Shown: piece by piece, positions 16,937-25,542 of the stretch
How the letters are laid out: the number at the start of each line of letters is the position of its first letter
Position numbering within the stretch: the first letter of the stretch is position 1
Assembly: GCA_030146875.1 (NCBI GenBank)
Contig: JASLAX010000008.1
Span: forward strand, 1-64,000
DNA: 64,000 nt
Direction: 5' to 3'
DNA from: Longimicrobiaceae bacterium
Lineage (GTDB): Bacteria > Gemmatimonadota > Gemmatimonadetes > Longimicrobiales > Longimicrobiaceae
Made by a program: the position numbers and the translations under genes
Notes under the pieces: generated by a model
The model's database searches: none
Told to the model about the DNA's origin: nothing
Seen by the model: only the letters and a program-made list of their open reading frames with translations

Positions 16937-18112
16937 TCAGCCGGCGCTGCGGTTCGCGGCCTCCTCCGGGGTCTCGCGCATCTGCTCGGGATCCACTCCC
17001 ATGCGCGCGCACCAATCCACGTATGCGGACGGCGCGATCTCGGAGGGCTTGATCTCGCTGCGGCCGCCCCAGAAGACGTTGGTGTACGCGACGGGGATCC
17101 CCGCCTCCTCCAGGTGCGCGTCGATGGCCGCCTTGTGGGCCAGGACCATCTCCTTCTCGGTCCCGTGCGCCACGCCCATCACGTTCACGTTCGCGAACTC
17201 GGGCCCGCCCTCGCGCCAGTAGGCGTGCGTCATGATGTGGTGCCGGCCCACCTCGCGGCCCGCCTCCATCTCCCGCCCCGGCGGCACGCGCCAGTGGAAG
17301 AGCGCGTTGTAGCGCGTCACCCTCGCGCCGCCGGCGGAGGGCTTCACGTGCTCCAGGAAGGTGGAGAAGCGGCCCACCACGCCGCGCTCGTTGAGCGCCC
17401 GCGCCACGCGCAGGAACTCCTCGCGCGGGACGCCCGCCTCCTCCGCGCGGGTGGACCACGGGTCCTCGCGCACCTCCTGGGGCGCCAGCTCGCGCTTCAG
17501 GGGGATGAGCACCCTCCATTCCAGCTCGGAGAGCTCCACCACCACCGGGTCGACGACGGCTCCCGGCTCATCCGAGCGGCTCCCGGGCTCCATCCCCTTC
17601 CGGCGCACGTGCCCCACGCCCAGGGTGAAGAGGCGCTTCGCCGGCATGGCGCGGTAGTCCTCCGCCCCGATCAGCCTCATCAGCAGCTCGCAGTGCTTCC
17701 GCAGCGAGAAGCCCTGCGGGACCTTGAGCGTCGTCCACAGGCGGTACGCCGAGCCCGTGGTCTCCGCGTCCGTGGAGCGGACCACCACGTGGCCGCTGAA
17801 CGGGTCCTCGCGGAAGAGGAAGTCGAAGCCCTCGTCCAGCCGGTCCCTGGGGATGCGCCACGCCACCAGCGCGCCCGGGGCCAGGTTGTTGGCCATCAGC
17901 GTCTGCCGGACGCGGCGGATGGTGCCGGACTGCAGCATGGCGCGGATGCGCTCCAGCACCGTGGGAAGGTCCACCCCCGACTCGCGGGCGATCGCGGCGA
18001 AGGGATCGTCGTGGAAGCCCTGGATGCGGTCCTCGCTGACCGCCAGGATGCGCGCGTTGACCGGGTCCGTGATCTCGGCCGGGATCGTCGCGGCGGGTCG
18101 TTCGTCCGTCAT
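16937..18112 (-). CDS. Tandem Lrp/AsnC-like protein, resembling siroheme decarboxylase (AhbA/B, NirDLGH)
   Basis: This 391-residue protein contains two similar halves, each with a helix-turn-helix and an Lrp-like ferredoxin domain. The first is DPFAAIARESGVDLPTVLERIRAMLQSG with IRRVRQTLMANNL. The second is DPWSTRAEEAGVPREEFLRVARALNERG with VGRFSTFLEHVK. The pattern, and a segment like ALFHWRVPPGREMEAG, recall the AhbA/AhbB and NirDLGH siroheme decarboxylases, which are Lrp-fold enzymes. No other heme d1 or alternative-heme gene is nearby, so an ordinary double-domain regulator remains possible. C-terminal motif NVFWGGRSEIKPSEIAP looks conserved. Confidence 0.65.
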   Translation of the reverse strand: MTDERPAATIPAEITDPVNARILAVSEDRIQGFHDDPFAAIARESGVDLPTVLERIRAMLQSGTIRRVRQTLMANNLAPGALVAWRIPRDRLDEGFDFLFREDPFSGHVVVRSTDAETTGSAYRLWTTLKVPQGFSLRKHCELLMRLIGAEDYRAMPAKRLFTLGVGHVRRKGMEPGSRSDEPGAVVDPVVVELSELEWRVLIPLKRELAPQEVREDPWSTRAEEAGVPREEFLRVARALNERGVVGRFSTFLEHVKPSAGGARVTRYNALFHWRVPPGREMEAGREVGRHHIMTHAYWREGGPEFANVNVMGVAHGTEKEMVLAHKAAIDAHLEEAGIPVAYTNVFWGGRSEIKPSEIAPSAYVDWCARMGVDPEQMRETPEEAANRSAG

Positions 18113-18174
18113 GCCTCACCTGCCGTTGGAAGGGGGGGCGCGCACGGGCGGCGCGCCCCGGGGCCGGCGCCGCG

Positions 18175-19023
18175 TCAGGTCGCCTCGGGCGCCGGGTCCT
18201 GCTCGCCGCGCGCGGGGCCGGAGCGCAGCGTGGTCTTGTACGCCTCGGGCGGCGCGTTCGGCTTCACGCGCACGGACTTGGCCGGGATCCCCACGTTCAC
18301 GTGCCAGGGGCGCACGTCGCGCGTGGCCACCGCCATCGCCCCCACCATCGCGTTCCGGCCCACGTGCGTGCCGGCCAGCACCGTGGCGTGGTAGGTGATG
18401 CGCACGCCCTCGTCGATGAGAGTGGGCAGGTTGCTCACGTCGAGCTGGTCCACGATGTCGTGCGTGTGCGAGTAGACGTTGGCGTAGTCGGAGATGGAGA
18501 CGCGGTCCCCCAGCACGATGCCGCCGCGGTCGTCCAGCAGCACGTTGCGGTGCACCACCACGTCGTCGCCCACCTCCAGGTTGTACCCGAACGAGACCTC
18601 CACGTTGTGGAAGCACTTGAAGTTGCGCCCCACCCGCTTGAAGACGAACGGCGCCAGCACCCGGCGGAAGCGCACCCCCAGGTGCACGTTGGCGCCCAGG
18701 GGCGAGCGGTCGAACATCTGCCACATCCAGAGCAGCGGCTTGCGCTCGGCGAAGCGCTCGGCGTCCACCTCGGCGTAGTACTCGGGCTCCAGCGTCACGT
18801 TGCGCGCGTCCATCTGCGCCAGCGAGGCCTGGACGGCCAGGGGCAGGTCCCGCGGGTCGCGCCCGAGCATCCCGGGGTAGAAAAGCCCGGTGAGCGTCTC
18901 GCGGCACAGCGCCCAGCGGTCGTCGCCGCGCTCCAGCGACGCCTGGATCCCGCCGAGCCACTCGTCGTACACGGCGAGCGCCGCGGCGGCCGGCTCGACC
19001 TGGCGGAGGGGGTAGATGGGCAT
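18175..19023 (-). CDS. Hexapeptide-repeat (left-handed beta-helix) acyltransferase
   Basis: This 282-residue protein has a helical N-terminal part of about 110 residues. A left-handed beta-helix follows, built of hexapeptide repeats such as GANVHLGVRFRRV, VGDDVVVHRNVLLDDRGGIVLGDRVSISDYANVYSHTHD and GVRITYHATVLAGTHVGRNAMVGAMAVATRDV. It ends with NVGIPAKSVRVKP, the usual cap of the LacA/maltose/serine O-acetyltransferase class. SHTHD supplies the likely catalytic His. It probably acetylates or acylates a sugar or lipid precursor using an acyl-CoA or acyl-ACP; the substrate is unknown. It is 62 nt upstream of the Lrp-like gene on the same strand. Confidence 0.82.
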   Translation of the reverse strand: MPIYPLRQVEPAAAALAVYDEWLGGIQASLERGDDRWALCRETLTGLFYPGMLGRDPRDLPLAVQASLAQMDARNVTLEPEYYAEVDAERFAERKPLLWMWQMFDRSPLGANVHLGVRFRRVLAPFVFKRVGRNFKCFHNVEVSFGYNLEVGDDVVVHRNVLLDDRGGIVLGDRVSISDYANVYSHTHDIVDQLDVSNLPTLIDEGVRITYHATVLAGTHVGRNAMVGAMAVATRDVRPWHVNVGIPAKSVRVKPNAPPEAYKTTLRSGPARGEQDPAPEAT

Positions 19024-19338
19024 CGGTGGCTCCGTGACGGTCGGATCGGGAACGGCTCGAAGCGCGGGAAGCTAGGCCCCGCGCCGATGCCCCGCAATCG
19101 GGGATCTCCCCTCCGCCGCGTCGCCGGGAGGAGGCGGCGGAGGCGGAGGCTGCGGGCTCCGTCCGCCTTCGGGCGCGCCGCGGTTTGCGGGGTGCCGCCC
19201 GCGCGATCAGATTGGGGGAAGCGAAACCGCGCTCCCCCACCGGCCGTACGTCCGGACGGAAGGCCCGCCGCGCTAGCCTGAGCGCGCCGCGGGCACGAAT
19301 CTCGCCGCTCCGGCGGCGACCACCGTGGAAGGGGCACC
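19024..19338. other. Divergent promoter interval, no gene seen
   Basis: These 315 bp separate the leftward acyltransferase from a rightward small gene. A TAGCCT box at 19275 may be a -10 element for the rightward gene. Nothing else stands out. Confidence 0.4.
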
Positions 19339-19752
19339 ATGCACGACGTCCTTCGCACCCGGGTCCTGCGCCACCTGGAGGCGCTCCCCGAGCAGCAGCT
19401 CTACCAGGTCGTGGACTACATCGAGTTCCTGGCCTCGAAGTACGCCCGCGACCAGGTGCGCCCCGCGTCGGGGATGCAGAAGTTCGGGGAGATCCTGGAG
19501 GACAAGATGCGCGCGCAGGGCGTGGCCGTGCGCGCCATCAAGGGCACCCTGGGCGTGGTGGGCAGCGCCGAGCGCTTCTTCTCCGGGCTGACGGAGGCGG
19601 GGAAGTCGCTGGCGCGCGAGGTGGAGACGGGGGTGCGATCCATCGCGGAGGCCCCCGCGGACCCTCCGGAGGGCGAGCCCCGCAAGGCGCTGCCCCCGCC
19701 CGAGCGGCAGGGCGACGGCGACCCCGGACGCGGCAACGCGGCGGCGGGGTGA
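19339..19752 (+). CDS. Conserved hypothetical protein, helical N-terminus
   Basis: This 137-residue protein starts with helices MHDVLRTRVLRHLEALPEQQLYQVVDYIEFLASKYA, a pattern (LPEexLxxVxDYIEFL) seen in DUF2281-like antitoxin-type proteins. It has an amphipathic middle (FSGLTEAGKSLAREVETGVRSIAE) and a Pro/Gly-rich disordered tail. No signal or membrane segment is present. A GAAGGGGC site precedes the ATG. It is 39 nt before the DUF1232 gene and probably co-transcribed. Function is not assigned. Confidence 0.65.
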   Translation: MHDVLRTRVLRHLEALPEQQLYQVVDYIEFLASKYARDQVRPASGMQKFGEILEDKMRAQGVAVRAIKGTLGVVGSAERFFSGLTEAGKSLAREVETGVRSIAEAPADPPEGEPRKALPPPERQGDGDPGRGNAAAG

Positions 19753-19791
19753 CCCCGCCGCCGGTGCGAGAAACGACCAACCCGAGGATCC

Positions 19792-21934
<2,143 letters not shown>

Positions 21935-22101
21935 CGGGGCGGAGGCGTCTCCCCTGGAGGAGGACGCCGGTCGCTTCGGCTCGGCGGCGGGCGGACTCGT
22001 CCTCGGCGGCGGCGACGGAGGAGCAGATCGGCGTCGTCCTCCGCGGGCGTTGGGACGGTCGGGGAGAGGCCCATCCGCCCGTGGGCGGCAGGGGACGTCG
22101 C

Positions 22102-22130
22102 TTGCCAGAGGCCGTGCGGGGGCGGATCTT
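22102..22130 (+). promoter_or_regulatory. Candidate promoter for the AtuA-like/enoyl-CoA hydratase operon
   Basis: TTGCCA at 22102-22107, 17-nt spacer, GATCTT at 22125-22130; leader of about 73 nt. Confidence 0.45.
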
Positions 22131-22209
22131 GTCCCCGCATGCATCCAGAGGAACACACCGAAGGCGGGGCCCCCGCACGGGTCCGCGCCGCGACACACCG
22201 GCGAACCAC

Positions 22210-22572
22210 ATGGCACGCATCCGCCTGCTCCACCTGGCTCACGCGCGCTCCGGCGACAAGGGCGACACCGCGAACGTGGGCGTGATCGCCCTGCGCCCGG
22301 AGTGGTACCCGCTCCTGGCCGAGCACCTGACCACGGAGCGCGTGAAGGAGCACTTCCAGGGCATCTGCCTGGGTCAGGTGGAGCGCTTCGAGCTCCCCAA
22401 CCTGGGCGCGCTCAACTTCCTGCTGCACAACTCCCTGGGCGGCGGCGGCACCGTGTCGCTCAAGACCGACGCGCAGGGCAAGGTGCTCTCCACGGCCATG
22501 CTGCGGATGGAGATCGACGTGGCCGACGACGTCGCGCAGGCCGCGCTCGCCGACCGGGGCGCGCAGGCGTGA
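22210..22572 (+). CDS. AtuA-like ferredoxin-fold domain protein (stand-alone)
   Basis: This 120-residue protein, starting MARIRLLHLAHARSGDKGDTANVGVIAL, matches the small C-terminal domain of AtuA. In the acyclic terpene utilisation pathway that domain is fused to a larger DUF1446 part. Here it is stand-alone. Conserved pieces include LPNLGALNFLLHNSLGGGGTVSLKTDAQGK. Its stop overlaps the GTG of the enoyl-CoA hydratase gene, which ties it to acyl-CoA catabolism such as terpene or branched-chain acid degradation. It is presumably cytosolic; the molecular role of the domain is not known to me. Confidence 0.8.
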   Translation: MARIRLLHLAHARSGDKGDTANVGVIALRPEWYPLLAEHLTTERVKEHFQGICLGQVERFELPNLGALNFLLHNSLGGGGTVSLKTDAQGKVLSTAMLRMEIDVADDVAQAALADRGAQA

Positions 22573-23342
22573 GCGGGGACGCGCCGCGCCTGCGGGTGGC
22601 GCGCGACGGCGGGGTCGCCCGGCTCACGCTCAACCGGCCGGAGCGGCGGAACGCGCTGGACGCCGGGCTGGTGGCCGACCTGAAGGCCGCCCTGCGCGAG
22701 GCGGACGACGACGCGTCCGTGCGCGTGGTGCTGATCGAGGGGGCGGGGAAGGACTTCTGCTCGGGCGCCGACCTCTCCGCGCTCCGCCGGATCGCCGAGG
22801 GGTCGGCGATGGAGAACCTGGAGGACGTGGACGAGCTGGCGGAGCTCTTCCTGCTCCCCCGTCGCATGCGCAAGACCGTGGTCGCCGCGGTGCGCGGCCG
22901 CGCCCTGGCCGGTGGATGCGGCCTGGCGACGGCGTGCGACATCGTGGTGGCGGCGGAGTCGGCGCAGCTCGGCTACCCGGAGGCGCGGATCGGCTTCGTG
23001 CCCGCCATGGTGATGGCGATCCTGCGGCGGAACGTGTCGGAGAAGCGCGCGTTCGAGCTGATCGTGCGCGGCAACCCGATTCCCGCGGCGGAGGCGGAGC
23101 GGATCGGCCTGATCAACCACGCGTGGCCAGACGAGGGCTTCGACGCGCGGCGCGACGCGCTGCTGGCGGAGCTGGCGGAGCGCAGCGCGTCCGCCGTGCA
23201 GCTCTCCAAGCGCCTCCTCTACCACTCCGACGGCATGGGCTTCGAAGCGGCGGTCCGGGCGGGCGCCGACGTGAACGTGGTTGCCCGCATGACCGACGAC
23301 ATGCGCGCCGGCGTGGCGCGCTTCCTGGAAGGGGGGCGCTGA
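22569..23342 (+). CDS. Enoyl-CoA hydratase/isomerase (crotonase family)
   Basis: This 257-residue crotonase-fold enzyme has LTLNRPERRNALDAGLV at the N-terminus and FCSGADLSALRRIAEG for the first oxyanion-hole segment. ALAGGCGLATACDIVVAAESAQLGYPEARIGFVPA carries the second, including the Glu that commonly acts in hydration or isomerisation. The C-terminal helix ends GADVNVVARMTDDMRAGVARFLEG. It hydrates or isomerises an enoyl-CoA; methylglutaconyl-CoA hydratase is one option given the AtuA-like neighbour, but this is inference. The GTG start overlaps the preceding stop and the stop overlaps the next ATG (TGATG), so three genes are coupled. Confidence 0.9.
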   Translation: MSGDAPRLRVARDGGVARLTLNRPERRNALDAGLVADLKAALREADDDASVRVVLIEGAGKDFCSGADLSALRRIAEGSAMENLEDVDELAELFLLPRRMRKTVVAAVRGRALAGGCGLATACDIVVAAESAQLGYPEARIGFVPAMVMAILRRNVSEKRAFELIVRGNPIPAAEAERIGLINHAWPDEGFDARRDALLAELAERSASAVQLSKRLLYHSDGMGFEAAVRAGADVNVVARMTDDMRAGVARFLEGGR

Positions 23343-23572
23343 TGTTCCGCCCCGGACGCGGCCGGACGGGGCCCGACCCGCTGCTGCGGCCCAGCATCGT
23401 CCTCTTCTTCCTGGCCGCCCTGCTCATGGGCATCGCGGTGCGCACCGACGACGGACGCTTCGCCCTGGCCGCCGCCGGGGTCGCGACGGCAGTCCTGCTG
23501 ACGCGGCTGGTGGTCCGCGCCCGACATGCGCGGGCGAACCCCCCGCCGGAGGGGGACGACGAGGTGGATTGA
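23342..23572 (+). CDS. Small two-helix membrane protein
   Basis: This 76-residue protein has two hydrophobic segments, SIVLFFLAALLMGIAV and FALAAAGVATAVLLTRLVV, joined by a short loop, with a basic then acidic tail. The start overlaps the stop of the enoyl-CoA hydratase gene (TGATG). A strong terminator follows 8 nt after the stop, ending the operon. No family is recognised. Confidence 0.7.
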   Translation: MFRPGRGRTGPDPLLRPSIVLFFLAALLMGIAVRTDDGRFALAAAGVATAVLLTRLVVRARHARANPPPEGDDEVD

Positions 23573-24983
23573 GGCACGAGGGGCCCGGGAGACGATCCCG
23601 GGCCCTTCGCACGTCGGGCCGGCGGGGGACCTTCCCACGCCCCCCTCGTGGAACGCTTCCGCGCCTTCCGCCGTCGGGACGCCCGCCGGGAGCTCGGAGG
23701 CGTCGTGGTCCGCGCGGGGAGCCTGGCATCGCACGGAGTACGGGGCTCGAGCCGGAGGTCCACGAGAAGCGCCAGGCGCATGCGTCGCAGGCCGCGGACG
23801 GCGGCGGCGGTCCGGTCCGCCAGCAGGGGCGCGCCGAAGGTGCGCAGCTCCACGCGGCCGATGGGTCGGGAGGGCTCGGGCATCCGGGGGCGGGCGGAGC
23901 GAGGGCGGGGCGGAGGAGGGGAAAGGCGGAGGGGCGCTGGGCAGATGGGGGCGGCCGCGCCTTCGCGCGCGCGGCCGGAGCATGGATCCTCGCGACGCCC
24001 CGAAAGGATACGGGCGCCGCGGCCGCCGCCCACGAAGCCAGCCACCCCACCAGGGCAGCCAGCTTCAGGGCGAGCAGGACCAGGAGCCACCGGGTCCACC
24101 AGCCCCCGGGAAGGGGCGGCGGGCCGCGGGGCGCCTCGGGAGCCTCCTTCGCGTCACGCCCCGCCGGATCGAAGGGCGGGGGATGGTCGGGGAGGGGACC
24201 CGCGGCCGGCTCGGGCACCGGGAGGGGAAGGGGAGGCGCGCGGTCGCGCTCCTCCCGCTCCGCCGCGCGCAGGCGCGCGCCCAGGGCACGCGTCTCGGGG
24301 TCGGGAACGCCGCCCACGTCCTCTTCCAGCCAGGCCTCCAGCCTGCGCAGGTAGCGAAGCGCGCGGTTCCGCTCCCCCAGCGCCTCCAGCGCGCGCAGGA
24401 TGCGGCGGTGGCCCTCCTCCCACACCGGGTCGATCTGCACCGCGCGCTCGCCGATGCGCAGCGCGCGGCTCCACTCGCCCGCCCGCTCCGCCTGCTCGCC
24501 GCGGCGGTCCAGCAGGCGCAGCGCGGCGCCGCGAAGCTCCGCGCGCCGGCGGTCGGCCCAGGCGTCGAAGTCCTCCGCCCCCTCCCCGGGCCAGAATCCG
24601 TCCAGGAACACGCCGCCGTACAGCGTCAGCGCATCGTCCACCGCCGGGTGGCCGGCGTCGCCGGCGAGCAGCACCCCGGCGTCGTTCGGAAGGCGGCCCG
24701 TCCACACCACGCTCTCGCGCGAGCGCACGACCGTCCCCCGGCCCGCCGCCCGCTCGATGCGGCTCAGGGCCTGGGAGAGGGAGTGCCGCGCCCGCTCGTC
24801 GGTGGTCTCGCCCCAGAGCAGGCCGGCCAGGCGCGCGCGCGAATGCGAGCTCGCGCCCTCCACGCACAGGTACGCCAGGAGCGCCAGGTCCTTCCGGCGC
24901 AGCCCCGCGCACGGCGACCCGTCGCTCCGGCGGAGCACGGGATGCCCCAGCGTCCGGAGGAAAACCTCATCTTCTCCCGCCAT
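23424..24983 (-). CDS. BTAD (SARP-like) regulator with a membrane anchor; C-terminus uncertain
   Basis: The ATG at 24981-24983 starts MAGEDEVFLRTLGHPVLRR, a SARP-type winged-helix DNA-binding domain (~res 5-100, RRKDLALLAYLCVEG, RHSLSQALSRIERAAG). A bacterial transcriptional activation domain of TPR-like helices follows (~105-245). Then come a Pro-rich linker and one transmembrane helix near residue 295-325 (WWTRWLLVLLALKLAALVGWLASWA). Beyond that the frame continues about 190 residues in Pro/Ser/Arg-rich sequence antisense to a terminator and to the small membrane gene. This tail is unlike protein, so the native end was probably lost by a frameshift near 24000. Signal input is unknown. Confidence 0.65.
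   Translation of the reverse strand: MAGEDEVFLRTLGHPVLRRSDGSPCAGLRRKDLALLAYLCVEGASSHSRARLAGLLWGETTDERARHSLSQALSRIERAAGRGTVVRSRESVVWTGRLPNDAGVLLAGDAGHPAVDDALTLYGGVFLDGFWPGEGAEDFDAWADRRRAELRGAALRLLDRRGEQAERAGEWSRALRIGERAVQIDPVWEEGHRRILRALEALGERNRALRYLRRLEAWLEEDVGGVPDPETRALGARLRAAEREERDRAPPLPLPVPEPAAGPLPDHPPPFDPAGRDAKEAPEAPRGPPPLPGGWWTRWLLVLLALKLAALVGWLASWAAAAAPVSFRGVARIHAPAARAKARPPPSAQRPSAFPLLRPALAPPAPGCPSPPDPSAAWSCAPSARPCWRTGPPPPSAACDACAWRFSWTSGSSPVLRAMPGSPRGPRRLRAPGGRPDGGRRGSVPRGGRGKVPRRPDVRRARDRLPGPSCLNPPRRPPPAGGSPAHVGRGPPAASAGLPSRPRRRPGRSVRRRCAPRCP
23581..23605 (+). terminator. Intrinsic terminator of the enoyl-CoA hydratase operon
   Basis: GGGCCCGGGA pairs perfectly with TCCCGGGCCC across GACGA and is followed by TT. 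Confidence 0.75.
23748..23883 (-). pseudogene. Remnant of a second BTAD/SARP regulator N-terminus
   Basis: In the minus frame that starts with ATG at 23881-23883, the first 45 residues contain VELRTFGAPLLADR and GLRRMRLALLVDLRLEP. These align with VFLRTLGHPVLRR and GLRRKDLALLAYLCVEG of the BTAD gene just upstream. After this the frame loses all resemblance to a protein. It looks like the decayed start of a paralogous regulator, downstream of its intact-looking copy. Confidence 0.5.
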
Positions 24984-25231
24984 CACCGCCCACGCAAGGC
25001 CAGTCTCATCTAAAATTTCGCATAAAGCCCGGCTCCTGAAGCACTTTATTCCTGAAGTCCGTCCCGGGGCAAGCATCGTCGCGGCGGGGGTGCGGTAGGG
25101 GGAGAGGGGGGCCGTGCGGCGAGCGTGCGGGTGCAGTGCGGGAGCCGTGCGAGCGGGGGTCCATCTTGACCCCACGAACGTCGCCGCCACCGCGGCGGCC
25201 CTCCCACCCCCGTTCCACCCAGGAGGCCCCC

Positions 25232-25435
25232 ATGTCCCGCAGGTTCCTGCTCGCCCTGCTCGCCACCCTCTCCCTGGCCGCCGCCGCGGGTGCCTGCGCC
25301 GGCTCCCCCTTCGGCGCCGACCGCGACGGCCGCGCGCGGCAGCCCGACGTGGTCTGCCCGAAGTTCGAGGTGCCCATGCCGCCGCCGGACTCCATTCCCG
25401 AGGAGTGCCGGGGGATCATGGGATCCGGCACCTGA
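25232..25435 (+). CDS. Small putative lipoprotein
   Basis: This 67-residue product starts at an ATG with AGGAGG at 25221-25226. The signal sequence MSRRFLLALLATLSLAAAAGACAGSPFG ends in AGAC, an acceptable lipobox, so Cys22 may be lipidated. The mature part is about 45 residues with KFEVPMPPPDSIPEECRGIMG and two further cysteines. No family is recognised. A strong hairpin terminates it at 25459-25483. Confidence 0.7.
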   Translation: MSRRFLLALLATLSLAAAAGACAGSPFGADRDGRARQPDVVCPKFEVPMPPPDSIPEECRGIMGSGT

Positions 25436-25458
25436 GCCTGCTCCGTGCGACGCACAGG

Positions 25459-25483
25459 AAGGGGCGGCCCGCGGCCGCCCCTT
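25459..25483. terminator. Hairpin terminator between convergent genes
   Basis: AAGGGGCGGCC pairs perfectly with GGCCGCCCCTT across CGC, between the small lipoprotein gene and the end of the Lon-like gene. Confidence 0.75.
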
Positions 25484-25542
25484 CGTGCACCGGGCGACAC
25501 CGCCCGCGGCTGCCGAATGGAAACGGCGGTCGGGACCCCGCC

